DNA of 64,000 nt, taken from positions 1 through 64,000 of the forward strand of contig JAXMCI010000006.1 of assembly GCA_046349435.1 (NCBI GenBank), given 5' to 3'. Of this stretch, positions 18,595 through 30,431 are shown in pieces. The notes under the pieces were generated by a model. The model saw nothing but the letters and a program-made list of their open reading frames with translations, did no database searches and was not told the origin of the DNA. Made by a program: the position numbers and the translations under genes. Each line of letters starts with the position of its first letter. Positions within the stretch are counted from its first letter, which is position 1. This DNA comes from JAXMCI01 sp046349435 (GTDB lineage Bacteria > Pseudomonadota > Alphaproteobacteria > Dongiales > Dongiaceae).

Positions 18595-18697
18595 CCTCCG
18601 ACCGCAGGAAAGCGGTGCAAGACGCCCGACCCTACCAGATCGTCCGAGCCGCAGCCGCAGCTTTCGCCGCGTCGCCCGGAAATGCTAGCGTCGGGCC

Positions 18698-19579
18698 ATG
18701 GATACCAGCCAGACCATCGCCTTCGCCCGCATGCATGGCTGCGGCAACGACTTCGTCGTCATCGACGACCGCGACGGCCGGCTGGCGGCGATCGCCGGGC
18801 CGCTCGCCCGCGCCGCGTGCGACCGGCGCACCGGGCTGGGCGGCGACGGGCTGATGCTGATCGGGGCGGCGCCGGCGGGCAGCGGCCTCGATTTCTCGAT
18901 GCTCTACATCAACGCCGACGGCAACGAGGGCGAGATGTGCGGCAACGGCGCGCGCTGCATCGCGCGGCGCGCCGCCGATCTCGGCATCGTCGGAGCAAAT
19001 GCCGCCTTCCGCACCGGGGCCGGCATCGTGCGCGCGGCGCTGTCGTCCGACCGCGTCACGCTCGGCATGACCGATCCGGTCGACGAGCGGCCGCCGCAGC
19101 GTCTCACCGTCGAGGGCAGCGCGCTCGAGGTCTGGTCGATCGACACCGGCGTGCCGCACGCCGGGGTCTTCGTCGACGACCTCGCCGGCACCGATGTCGC
19201 CCGGCTCGGCCGGGCGCTGCGCCACCACCCGGCCTTCGCGCCGCGCGGCGCCAACGCCAATTTCGCCACGCCGGTCGGGCCGTCGCGCCTGCGCATGCGC
19301 ACCTACGAGCGCGGCGTCGAGGCGGAAACCCTGGCCTGCGGCACCGGGGCCGTCGCGGTGGCGCTGATCGCCTGCCGCCGCGGCCTGGCGCGGCCGCCTG
19401 TCACGATCGAGCCGACCGGCGGCGGGCTGCTCGAGATCGGCTTCCGCGACGCCGGCACGGGCTTCCGGTCGGTCACGCTGGCCGGCCCGACCGAGCTGAT
19501 CGCAACCGGCATCCTCGATGCCGCCTGGCTCGCCGCCCGCGGCCTCGCGCCCGCACCCGCGGCGCGCGCCGCCGAGTAG
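18698..19579 (+). CDS. dapF: Diaminopimelate epimerase
   Basis: Converts LL- to meso-diaminopimelate for lysine and peptidoglycan synthesis. 293 residues. The substrate loop is FARMHGCGNDFVVID and the two catalytic cysteines are Cys81 in EMCGNGARC and Cys214 in LACGTGAVA. The two-fold pseudo-repeat of the family is intact. In many alphaproteobacteria dapF is followed by a radical-SAM methylthiotransferase gene; here it converges at once (4-base gap) on an unrelated minus-strand gene. Confidence 0.96.
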   Translation: MDTSQTIAFARMHGCGNDFVVIDDRDGRLAAIAGPLARAACDRRTGLGGDGLMLIGAAPAGSGLDFSMLYINADGNEGEMCGNGARCIARRAADLGIVGANAAFRTGAGIVRAALSSDRVTLGMTDPVDERPPQRLTVEGSALEVWSIDTGVPHAGVFVDDLAGTDVARLGRALRHHPAFAPRGANANFATPVGPSRLRMRTYERGVEAETLACGTGAVAVALIACRRGLARPPVTIEPTGGGLLEIGFRDAGTGFRSVTLAGPTELIATGILDAAWLAARGLAPAPAARAAE

Positions 19580-19583
19580 AGCC

Positions 19584-20291
19584 TCAGACCTCGATCCGCG
19601 GCCGGCCGGCCTCGGCCACCGCCCAGGCGACCCGGGCGCCGCACTCAGCCTCGAGCATCCCGGCGAGCTCGGCTGCGGCCGCCTCGACGCGCCCGGCCGA
19701 CGGGCCGAGCCCCTGGACCGTCAGCACCGCCGCGGCGGTGTCCGGCCGGATCGCGCTGCGCGCGTCCTGGTACCAGTTCCAGCGCCGGCACAGGCACTTG
19801 GCGGCATCGGCATAGACCACCTCGCCGGGCTTGGGCGGGTCGGGCGTCGCGGCCGGATCGCCGAGCGCCACGAAGCTGTCGCCCTCGCGCGCGAAGCGGA
19901 AGGCGAGCGGCGGCGTCACCCGGGCGAGATCGTCGGCCCCGACCGGCAGGCGATGGCGGACCGAGACGGCGTTGTAGAGATCGACCAGCGCATTGACCCG
20001 GGGCAGCCCCTCGCCGCGCGCCACCGCCTTGAGCAGCCGCTCGACCGAGCAGCGATAGCTCGTCTTCTTCACCCCGAAGGCCTTGTAGGCGGCGCGCCAG
20101 GCGGCGAGCTCGGGCAGCTCGGCGAGCTCGCGGCCGGCGAGCGCCTCTGCCGCCTCCGCTTCGGCCGCGGCCAGCAGCGCCGACACCGCCGGCGGGACCG
20201 CCGCCGGGATGGCGAGGCCCTCGGCGACCAGCAGCGCCACCCGGAAGCCGGGAAAGCCCGCCGACAGCTCGGATATGTCGAGCGCGATCAC
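19584..20291 (-). CDS. B3/B4 tRNA-binding-domain protein (free-standing PheT-like domain)
   Basis: 235 residues matching the stand-alone B3/B4 family, related to the editing region of phenylalanyl-tRNA synthetase beta. Readable family blocks are AWRAAYKAFGVKKTSYRCSVE, LPRVNALVDLYNAVSVRHRLP and PGEVVYADAAKCLCRRWNW. It has no synthetase core. It lies 3 bases after the acylphosphatase stop and is probably co-transcribed with pccA-acyP. A trans-editing role is suggested by the fold only. Confidence 0.85.
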   Translation of the reverse strand: MIALDISELSAGFPGFRVALLVAEGLAIPAAVPPAVSALLAAAEAEAAEALAGRELAELPELAAWRAAYKAFGVKKTSYRCSVERLLKAVARGEGLPRVNALVDLYNAVSVRHRLPVGADDLARVTPPLAFRFAREGDSFVALGDPAATPDPPKPGEVVYADAAKCLCRRWNWYQDARSAIRPDTAAAVLTVQGLGPSAGRVEAAAAELAGMLEAECGARVAWAVAEAGRPRIEV

Positions 20292-20294
20292 GCC

Positions 20295-20581
20295 TCAGAC
20301 CGTCTCGCGCTGCAGGAAACCGGGAGCGGGGTCGTGCCCCGGCGCTTCCTCCACCGACACCGTGTCCACCCGGGCGAGGCGCGGGCCGCGGCGGCAGGCC
20401 TCGAGCATCACAGCCACGTCCTCGGGCCGGCCCGCGAACAGCGCCTCGACGCTGCCGTCGATGCGATTGCGAACCCAGCCGGCGAGCCCGAGCCGCCCGG
20501 CCGCCTGGCAGGTCCAGGCGCGATAGGAGACGCCCTGCACCCGGCCGGCGATGCGCACGCGGACGGTGCGCGGTCCCTCGC

Positions 20582-20585
<4 letters not shown>
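20295..20585 (-). CDS. Acylphosphatase
   Basis: 96-residue acylphosphatase-fold protein; hydrolyses carboxyl-phosphate bonds. The phosphate-binding loop is GRVQGVSYRAWT, with its Arg, and the catalytic Asn region is GWVRNRIDGSVEALFAG. The chain continues about 15 residues past the core, ending GFLQRETV. Its ATG overlaps the pccA stop (ATGA), indicating translational coupling to the biotin-carboxylase subunit. Confidence 0.9.
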
Positions 20586-22564
<1,979 letters not shown>

Positions 22565-22624
22565 CGTCCCCGGTTCCCTCGCGCTGCCCGGCCGCCCGGT
22601 GCCGCCGGCGCCGGCCCCACCCAC

Positions 22625-22653
22625 TGCTTATCGAAATTGGCCGGGCGCGCCAA
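22625..22653 (-). promoter_or_regulatory. Possible pccA promoter
   Basis: On the minus strand: TTGGCG, 17-base spacer, TAAGCA. Transcription would begin near 22618, downstream of the in-frame ATG at 22624, which supports the TTG start at 22564. The -10 is weak. Confidence 0.33.
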
Positions 22654-22743
22654 GCAACCATGGAGCGTGCCGGGAGCCTACCGGCCCGGCGCAGGCCCGC
22701 GCGCGGCTGGCCGCACCGGGGAAGCCATGTTATTGACCGCCGC

Positions 22744-23916
22744 ATGCTGCCGACAGCCGGCACGTCAGTCGCCGCGGCCCCGCTGCGTGTGCTCCATGCC
22801 TTCAAGGTCTATGCCCCGGAGATCGTCGGCGGCATCCCGGAGGTGATCCGCACTCTGGCAGCCGGCCTGGCGCCGGCCTGCGACAGCCGGTTGCTGGTCG
22901 CCCGCCTCAGCGGTGCCGGGCGGCGCGACGTCGTCGGCGGCCTGCCGGTGCGCCGCGTCGCCTCGCTCGGCACCCGGCTCTCGATGCCGCTGTCGCCGAC
23001 CTACCCCGCCTGGCTCTGGGCCGAGGCGCGCCGCGCCGACCTGGTCGCGGTGCACAGCCCCTTCCCGCTGATCGACCTGTCGATTGCGCTGTGGTTCCCC
23101 GCCCGCACGGCCCTGGTCGTGCACTGGCACTCCGAGATCGTCGGGCAGCGCGCCCTGCTGCCGGTGGTGGCGCCGCTGATCCGCCGGGCGCTCGACCGCG
23201 CCGACCGGATCATCGTCTCCAACGAGGCGATCGTCCGCCAGTCGCCCTTCCTGCGGCCGCGCGAGGCAAAGTGCCGGATCGTGCCGTTCGGCATCGACAT
23301 CGCCGGGCTCGCCACGCTCGACGCGGCCGAGCGCGACGAGGTCGCCGCGCTGCGCGCCCGCCATCCCCGGCTGGTGCTCGCGGTCGGCCGGCTGGTCCGC
23401 TACAAGGGCTTCGAGACGCTGATCGAGGCAATGCGCGCGATCGACGGCGAGCTGGCGCTGGTCGGCGCCGGCACGCTGGAGCCGGCGCTGCGCCGCCAGG
23501 CCGCGTCGGCCGGGGTCGGCGACCGCGTGCACTTCGCCGGCCAGGCCTCGGCCGGCGAGCTGAAGCGCCTGCTGCATGCCTGCCGGGTCTTCGCCCTGCC
23601 CTCGGTCAGCGCCAACGAGACCTTCGCCATCGCCCAGCTCGAGGCGATGGCCTGCGGCCGGCCGGTGGTCAACACTCGCCTGCCGACCGGCGTCCCCTGG
23701 GTGGCGCGGCACGGCCAGGAGGCGCTGACGGTGGCGCCGGGATCGGCGCCGGAACTCGCCGCCGCGCTCGGCCGCCTGCTCGACGACGAGGCGCTGGCGG
23801 CGGCGCTGGGCGCGGCCGGCGCCGAGCGGGCCCGCGCGCTGTTCGGCCTGGACGCCTTTCTCGACGGTACGCTGGCCGTCTATCGCGAGGCGCTCGCGGC
23901 GCGCCGCGACGCCTGA
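22744..23916 (+). CDS. Glycosyltransferase, family 4 type (GT-B fold)
   Basis: 390 residues starting MLPTAGTSVAAAPLRVLHAFK. The acceptor domain has VYAPEIVGGIPEVIRTLA with the Gly-rich loop. The donor domain has AVGRLVRYKGFETLIEAM, HFAGQASAGELKRLLHACRVF and ALPSVSANETFAIAQLEAMACGRPVV, the last containing the ExFxxxxxE-like nucleotide-sugar motif (ETFAIAQLE). It is isolated between pccA and pccB on the opposite strand, with no other polysaccharide genes in view. Donor and acceptor unknown. Confidence 0.9.
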   Translation: MLPTAGTSVAAAPLRVLHAFKVYAPEIVGGIPEVIRTLAAGLAPACDSRLLVARLSGAGRRDVVGGLPVRRVASLGTRLSMPLSPTYPAWLWAEARRADLVAVHSPFPLIDLSIALWFPARTALVVHWHSEIVGQRALLPVVAPLIRRALDRADRIIVSNEAIVRQSPFLRPREAKCRIVPFGIDIAGLATLDAAERDEVAALRARHPRLVLAVGRLVRYKGFETLIEAMRAIDGELALVGAGTLEPALRRQAASAGVGDRVHFAGQASAGELKRLLHACRVFALPSVSANETFAIAQLEAMACGRPVVNTRLPTGVPWVARHGQEALTVAPGSAPELAAALGRLLDDEALAAALGAAGAERARALFGLDAFLDGTLAVYREALAARRDA

Positions 23917-23926
23917 GCCAGGGCTG

Positions 23927-25459
<1,533 letters not shown>

Positions 25460-25475
25460 CGCCGCCCCGCCTGCC

Positions 25476-25510
25476 GCCGGTCCCCTGAGCGCCGGTCCCC
25501 TGAGCGCCGG
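25476..25510. repeat. 15-bp perfect tandem duplication upstream of pccB
   Basis: GCCGGTCCCCTGAGC is present at 25476-25490 and again at 25491-25505, followed by a partial third GCCGG. It begins 17 bases upstream of the pccB start. Its minus-strand form contains GCTCAGGGGA, also found in the palindromic element at 25588-25649. Confidence 0.85.
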
Positions 25511-25587
25511 CCCAGGCCGGCAATAGCACCAACCGCGCGCCCGCGCCAGGAGGGCCCGTCCGCGCCAGCGCCGTGCCGCGCCTGCAT

Positions 25588-25649
25588 CCTTCGACAGGCT
25601 CAGGGGAGGGCGCACGTCCCCAAGAACCTGATCCTGGGCTTGTCAAAGG
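25588..25649. repeat. REP-like palindromic intergenic element
   Basis: Imperfect inverted repeat CCTTCGACAGGCTCAGG (25588-25604) against CCTGGGCTTGTCAAAGG (25633-25649), 14 of 17 positions complementary, with a 28-base loop. CTTCGACAGGCTCAG resembles the short palindromic repeats scattered between genes in many alphaproteobacteria. It lies 25 bases past the ATP12 stop on the minus strand and could also stabilise or terminate that transcript. Confidence 0.75.
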
Positions 25650-25674
25650 GCGAGGTCGCCACGGCCGCCGCGGC

Positions 25675-26376
25675 TCACTCCTGCCGCAGCAGCGCCAGGA
25701 AGCGGACGACCGCGTCGAGGTCGGCGCGCAGCGCGCTGCGCCGCTTCGTCGCCTCGGCGTCCTCGCCCCAGCGCTCGATCTGGTAGTCCTCCTCGAGCTG
25801 GGCGGCGCACCAGGCACCCTCGGCGTCGAGCCGGCCCTCGAGCAGCGCCAGCCCGATCACCAGCGAGCCCGTCAGCACCGTGGCCTCGTGCAGCGCCAGC
25901 AGCCGCCAGGGGTCCTCGATGGCGGCCAGCGCGGCGGCCAGCGCCGCGCGGGCCGCCGGCGGCTGCGGCCGGTGCATGACGCCCGAGACCACGGCGAGCG
26001 GCGCGTCGAAGCGCAGGATCGCCCAGTCGACCAGCGGCTGCCACAGCAGCTGCTGCCGCTCGACCAGCGAGGCGGGCTGGTCGGCGCGGTAGCAGACCAG
26101 GTCGGTCTCGCCATAGGCGGCGACAGCGGCGACCAGCGCCGTCCGGTCCGGGACGACCCGGTCGAGCACCGTGCAGGCGAGCCGCGTCAGCGGCATCGAC
26201 TCGGCGACGATGCGCTCGCCCTGCCGGTCCCACTCCTCGGCCACCGCCGCCGCGAGCGCGGCCGTCGGCAGCATGACGACGGCGCCGACCGGCGTGCGCA
26301 GCGGCTTGCCGTCCAGCAGCACGCCGTGCCGCCCGTCGGCGCGGCTGGGGCGGGCTTCCCTGTAGACCTTTCGCAT
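25675..26376 (-). CDS. ATP12-family F1-ATPase assembly chaperone
   Basis: 233 residues from MRKVYREARPSRADG. Typical ATP12 blocks: GVLLDGKPLRTPVGAVVMLP, AEEWDRQGERIVAESMPLTR, and GETDLVCYRADQPASLVERQ. The eukaryotic relative binds F1 alpha during assembly; alphaproteobacteria carry it as the likely ancestral form. It usually sits downstream of an rluC-type gene, as here, though an AsmA gene intervenes (44-base gap to asmA). Confidence 0.92.
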   Translation of the reverse strand: MRKVYREARPSRADGRHGVLLDGKPLRTPVGAVVMLPTAALAAAVAEEWDRQGERIVAESMPLTRLACTVLDRVVPDRTALVAAVAAYGETDLVCYRADQPASLVERQQLLWQPLVDWAILRFDAPLAVVSGVMHRPQPPAARAALAAALAAIEDPWRLLALHEATVLTGSLVIGLALLEGRLDAEGAWCAAQLEEDYQIERWGEDAEATKRRSALRADLDAVVRFLALLRQE

Positions 26377-26420
26377 GCCGGCAATCTGGCGCCGGCCGCC
26401 GGCCCGCACAAGGCCGACGG

Positions 26421-28439
26421 CTATTCGAAGATCCCCTTGATGGCGTCGCCGATGCCCTTGGCCGCGTCGACCGGGGCGGTGAGGATCTTCTCGCCGGTCG
26501 AGCGCGGCGGCTCGGGCTTGGCGCCGGCCAGCGCGTCGGTGCAGGGGTTCCGGCCCGCGGCATCGCTGGCCAGCGCGCTGCTGCCGGTCAGCCCCGCCAG
26601 CGCACCGATGATGGCGACCGGGGCGAGCGCGACCCCGGCCGCCACCCCGACCGCGGAGCCGGCCAGCCCGGTGGCGGTGCCGATCGGATCGGGGAAGACG
26701 CTGGGGTTGGCGATCGGCCCCCTCACCTGCATCGGCACGGCGAGGCTGGCCAGGCCCGGGCTCTTGGCGTGCGGCACGAGGACGAGGTCGAGATTCTCCG
26801 TGTCGAGCCGGATCTCGCCGCTGCCGACCACGGTCACCGCCGGGGTGTCGATCACCAGGCCGCGGGTGGTCGCAACGCCGCCGCGCAGGTCGAAGCGGGC
26901 GGCGATGCAGTTCAGGTTGGAGTTGCTGCCGCTGCCGCCGAAGGAGAGCAGCTTGACGAGGTCCGCCATCAGCAGGCGCACGAAGTCGTTGTCGATGTCG
27001 CCCGGTCCCATGTCCATCCGGGTCTGGCCGTCGAGGCTGGCGGCGACGGCATGGAGCGAGCGGCCCTGGCCGGTGACGTCGAGCGAGAGGTTGACCCGGC
27101 CGCCGCTCAGCACCCGGCTGACGTCGAGCATCTGCAGCAGCGCGCCGGCCTCGACGCGACGCGTCTCGGCATGGAGCTCTAGGGTCGCCTCGGCGCGGGC
27201 CGCGTCGATCGCCCCGCTCGCCGCGACGGTGCCGCCGGCCAGCCCGGTGGCGAAGCGCTCGATGGTCAGCTTGCCGGCCTCCAACCGGGCCTCGAGCGCG
27301 ACGTCGCTCAGCACCACCGGCGCCTTCAGCACCTGCTTGCCGGAGAAGCGGATATCGCCGTCGAGCCGGGTCAGGATCCCGAACGGCAGCGGATCGGCCG
27401 GGATCAGGGTGCCGCCGCGCGTGCCGCCATTGCCGGGCCGGATCCCGATGTCCTGCGCGTCGAGCCGGTCGGCGGCGAGATCGGCGGCGAGGCGCGGCCG
27501 GGGGCCGCCGAGGGTGAGCGTCGCCTCCCCGGCGAGATCGCTGCCGCCGAGCCGGACGCGCAGGCCGGCCAGATGAAATGCGCTGCCCTCGAGATCGGTG
27601 AGCCGGCCGGCGACCTGGTATGGCCCGAGCGGGGGCAGCGGCAGGCCGGCCACCGTGCCGAGCTCGGCCAGGCTCCGGCCCTCCGCCGTGAGGGCGACGT
27701 CGATGCCGCGCGCATGGGCGGGATCGGTCACCTGGCCCTTCAGCGTCAGCGCCGCGCCGGCCAGCGACAGCTTCAGGTCGAGCGGCACCGGCTGGTTGCC
27801 GAGCATCGCCCAGGGCGAGCCGAGCGTGCCCGACAGCGTCAGCGGCGCCCCGTCGACCGCGCCCGCCGCCTCGACCGAGACCGGGCTGGTCACCGAGGTG
27901 CTGGCGACGGCCAGCGCTTTGAGATCGAGCCGATGCTGCTGCCCGCTCTGCCCGTCGCGCAGGGCCAGGGTCGAGTCCGCGATCGAGACGCGATCGATGA
28001 CCGGCGGCGCACCGGCGCCGCCGCCCGCGCCAGCGGCGTCGCCCGGCACCAGGTTCCAGTTGCCCTGCCCGTCCTTGTCGGTCTCGAGCAGGATGTCGGC
28101 GCCCTGCAGCAGCACGTGGTCGACCTTGACCTGGCCGGAGAGCAGCGGCAGCAGCTCGAGCTCGGCCTCGAGCGTCCTGATGACGGCCATGTCGGGGCGG
28201 CTGCCCCAGGGCGCGTTGGCCAGCTTCACGTCGTGCACCACGACGGTCGGCTTCAGCGACAGCGACAGCGCGAAATCGCCGGCGATCGACAGGTCGCGGC
28301 CGCTGATCGACTTGACCTGCGCCTCGATCAGCGGGCGATAGCGGTTGAAGTCCGTGGTGGCGACGACGACCACGACCGCGACGAGGGCCAGAACCAGCAG
28401 CGCCAGCAGCCCGAGCAGCCCGTACCTGATCGCCCGCAT
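26421..28439 (-). CDS. AsmA-family outer-membrane/lipid homeostasis protein
   Basis: 672 residues starting MRAIRYGLLGLL, with one N-terminal membrane anchor (about 4-26) and a long periplasmic part. AsmA landmarks are TTDFNRYRPLIEAQVKSISG and GRDLSIAGDFALSLSL near the N-terminus, and the C-terminal GSGEIRLDTENLDLVLVPHA and RGPIANPSVFPDP. The tail has Gly/Ala-rich hydrophobic runs (TGLAGSAVGVAAGVALAP). Related proteins form beta-groove bridges for phospholipid transport. Neighbours give no specific hint. Confidence 0.9.
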   Translation of the reverse strand: MRAIRYGLLGLLALLVLALVAVVVVVATTDFNRYRPLIEAQVKSISGRDLSIAGDFALSLSLKPTVVVHDVKLANAPWGSRPDMAVIRTLEAELELLPLLSGQVKVDHVLLQGADILLETDKDGQGNWNLVPGDAAGAGGGAGAPPVIDRVSIADSTLALRDGQSGQQHRLDLKALAVASTSVTSPVSVEAAGAVDGAPLTLSGTLGSPWAMLGNQPVPLDLKLSLAGAALTLKGQVTDPAHARGIDVALTAEGRSLAELGTVAGLPLPPLGPYQVAGRLTDLEGSAFHLAGLRVRLGGSDLAGEATLTLGGPRPRLAADLAADRLDAQDIGIRPGNGGTRGGTLIPADPLPFGILTRLDGDIRFSGKQVLKAPVVLSDVALEARLEAGKLTIERFATGLAGGTVAASGAIDAARAEATLELHAETRRVEAGALLQMLDVSRVLSGGRVNLSLDVTGQGRSLHAVAASLDGQTRMDMGPGDIDNDFVRLLMADLVKLLSFGGSGSNSNLNCIAARFDLRGGVATTRGLVIDTPAVTVVGSGEIRLDTENLDLVLVPHAKSPGLASLAVPMQVRGPIANPSVFPDPIGTATGLAGSAVGVAAGVALAPVAIIGALAGLTGSSALASDAAGRNPCTDALAGAKPEPPRSTGEKILTAPVDAAKGIGDAIKGIFE

Positions 28440-28512
28440 CACCGCCTCGCGCCTGGTCGGCAACCCCCGCGATTGTAGCCTGCGAACGTCTCGGAGTCGC
28501 GTCGCCGGGCGG

Positions 28513-29514
28513 TCAGCCCTGCAGCTCGGCGAAGGGATCGTCGTCGCGCTCGGGATCGAAGCCGAAGAAGGCGAAGGTGTCGCGCATCGCCGGCGGCAGC
28601 GGCGCCACCAGCCGCAGCGTACGGCCGTTGCCGCGCGGCAGCGCGATGGCGCGGGCATGCAGGTGCAGCTGCCGCGACAGCGGCGCGCCGGCAATGAACG
28701 CAGCGCTGCCGCCATATTTCCCATCGCCCAGGATCGGCGTGCCGATCGCCGCGCAATGGACGCGCAGCTGGTGGGTGCGGCCGGTCTCCGGCATCAGCGC
28801 CAGCCACGCCGCCTGCTTGCCGGCGTGCTCGACCACCCGGTAGTAGGTGACCGCGCGGCGGCCCTCCTCGTCGGGACGGACGCGCTCGCCGGCATGGCCG
28901 GGCAGCTTGGCCAGCGCCAGGTCGATGCGGCCCTTCTCCAGCCGCGGCACGCCGACCGTCACCGCCCAGTAGAGCTTGCGCGTGGTGCGCTCGCGGAACG
29001 CCTCGGCCAGCCGCGCCGCCGCCGCGGCGCTGCGCGCCAGCACCAGCACGCCGCTGGTGTCCTTGTCCAGCCGGTGCACCAGGCGCGGCCGCTCCGCCGC
29101 GCCGAAGCGCAGCGCGTCGAGCATGGCGTCGAGGTGCCGGTCGGTCTTGGCGCCACCCTGCACGGCGAGACCGGGCGGCTTGTCGATGGCGATCAGCTCG
29201 TCGTCGCGATGCAGCACGCGGGCGCGCAGGTCGGCGGCGGCCCGCTCGTCGACCGGCGGATGCGGCTGCGGCGCGCGCGGCCCCGGAGCCTTGCCTGCGC
29301 CCTCGCCCTCGCCGAGCGGCGGGACGCGGATCATCTCGCCGCCGGCGAGCCGGGTGTTGGCGCGTGCCCGCCGGCCGTCGACGCGCACCTGGCCGGTGCG
29401 CAGCAGGCGCTCCAGCCGGGCGTGGTTGATCTCGGGGAAATGGCGCCGGAACCAGCGGTCGAGCCGGAGTTCCGCCTCCTCGGCGGCGACGGGCAGCGTG
29501 CGGGCCTGGCTCAT
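28513..29514 (-). CDS. RluC/RluD-family 23S rRNA pseudouridine synthase
   Basis: 333 residues from MSQARTLPVAAEEAELRLD. An S4 RNA-binding domain (about 15-70, LDRWFRRHFPEINHARLERL) precedes the catalytic domain with Asp150 in RLVHRLDKDTSGVLVLAR and the C-terminal GRTHQLRVHCAAIG. The order rarA-...-rluC-...-ATP12 is common in alphaproteobacteria. Exact target uridines cannot be assigned; RluC-like is the best match by layout. Confidence 0.92.
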   Translation of the reverse strand: MSQARTLPVAAEEAELRLDRWFRRHFPEINHARLERLLRTGQVRVDGRRARANTRLAGGEMIRVPPLGEGEGAGKAPGPRAPQPHPPVDERAAADLRARVLHRDDELIAIDKPPGLAVQGGAKTDRHLDAMLDALRFGAAERPRLVHRLDKDTSGVLVLARSAAAAARLAEAFRERTTRKLYWAVTVGVPRLEKGRIDLALAKLPGHAGERVRPDEEGRRAVTYYRVVEHAGKQAAWLALMPETGRTHQLRVHCAAIGTPILGDGKYGGSAAFIAGAPLSRQLHLHARAIALPRGNGRTLRLVAPLPPAMRDTFAFFGFDPERDDDPFAELQG

Positions 29515-29558
29515 GATCGGGCTCGGAAGCGGCGGCGCGGCGGCGGGCGCCGCCCCGC

Positions 29559-30218
29559 TCAGGCGGCCCGCTGGCGGTCGCGCGACAGCCAGGACAGGCA
29601 CTGCTCCGCGGTCATCAGGTAGACGCCGATCTGGCCGAGCTCGCGCAGCCCGATCTCGCTGGCGCCCGACATCGCGTCGGTCACCATGACGATGCGGAAA
29701 TCGCGGTTGCTGGCGGCATAGACGGTGGCGCGCGGGCCGTTCGGGAAGTCGCAGCCGCAGATCACCAGCGTGGTGACGCCGAGCCCGCGCAGATGCTCCT
29801 CCAGCGCGGTCTGGTAGAAGGCGCTCCAGCGCGGCTTGTACATCGCCCACTCCAGCGGCCCCAGCTCCTGCAGCTGGCCGGCGAGCAGCAGGTCGGGATC
29901 GAGCCGCTGGCTGCGATCGCGGCGCAAGGCCTCGACCAGCTCGGCGCCCGAGCTGCCCGGCATGACGATGCGCTGCCCCTCCTCGATCGAGGCGCGGTGG
30001 CAGAGCTCGACGTTCGAGCCGTCGCAGCGATAGAGCCGCACGACGTGGATGATGGGCTGGCCGCGGTCGCGGAAGCCCTCGACCAGCCGGCGCATGGCGG
30101 GCACCGCCGCCATCGTCCCGCCGACCTTGGCGGGCGCGTTCGGCAGCGCGAAGTCGCACTGCGCGTCGATCGTCAAAAGCGCCGAGCGTCCCCGCTCGGG
30201 CGAAAGATAATCCCGCAT
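29559..30218 (-). CDS. Isochorismatase-like cysteine hydrolase
   Basis: 219 residues starting MRDYLSPERGRSALLTIDAQ. The triad of the family is readable: Asp18 in TIDAQCDF, Lys in AMYKPRWSAFYQT, and Cys in LVICGCDFPNGP. Related enzymes cleave amide or vinyl-ether bonds in nicotinamide, carbamoylsarcosine and similar compounds; this one cannot be placed further. Upstream in-frame Met codons would extend it into an Arg/Gly-rich non-conserved stretch. It ends 44 bases before the pseudouridine synthase start. Confidence 0.85.
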   Translation of the reverse strand: MRDYLSPERGRSALLTIDAQCDFALPNAPAKVGGTMAAVPAMRRLVEGFRDRGQPIIHVVRLYRCDGSNVELCHRASIEEGQRIVMPGSSGAELVEALRRDRSQRLDPDLLLAGQLQELGPLEWAMYKPRWSAFYQTALEEHLRGLGVTTLVICGCDFPNGPRATVYAASNRDFRIVMVTDAMSGASEIGLRELGQIGVYLMTAEQCLSWLSRDRQRAA

Positions 30219-30374
30219 CCAGCCGCTTCCCGACCCGGGCCCGCGCCCCCGCGAGCGCCGATCCATCCCCATTGGCAGGCTATAGGGCCGCCGTGACAGC
30301 GGCAACCGACAAACGCGAATGCCAGATCCGCAGCCGGCGCAAGCCCGCCGTCTTGCCGCCCCCGGGCCTGCCGC

Positions 30375-30426
30375 CCCGGCCCTGCCCGGGCGCCCCGCCC
30401 CGGCAACCCCTCCGGGCAGGGCCGGG
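30375..30426 (-). terminator. Strong hairpin just after rarA
   Basis: Perfect 15-bp inverted repeat, CCCGGCCCTGCCCGG (30375-30389) against CCGGGCAGGGCCGGG (30412-30426), 22-base loop, starting 5 bases past the rarA stop. No U tract follows on the minus strand, so it may work with Rho or as an mRNA 3' end stabiliser. It closes the degP-rarA unit. Confidence 0.6.
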
Positions 30427-30431
30427 CCGGG

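Noticed and set aside
22565..22624. ATG start for pccA at 22624
   Set aside because: The added 20 residues (Gly/Ala-rich) are not part of the family and the codon overlaps the -10 of the likely promoter; TTG at 22564 aligns with homologues.
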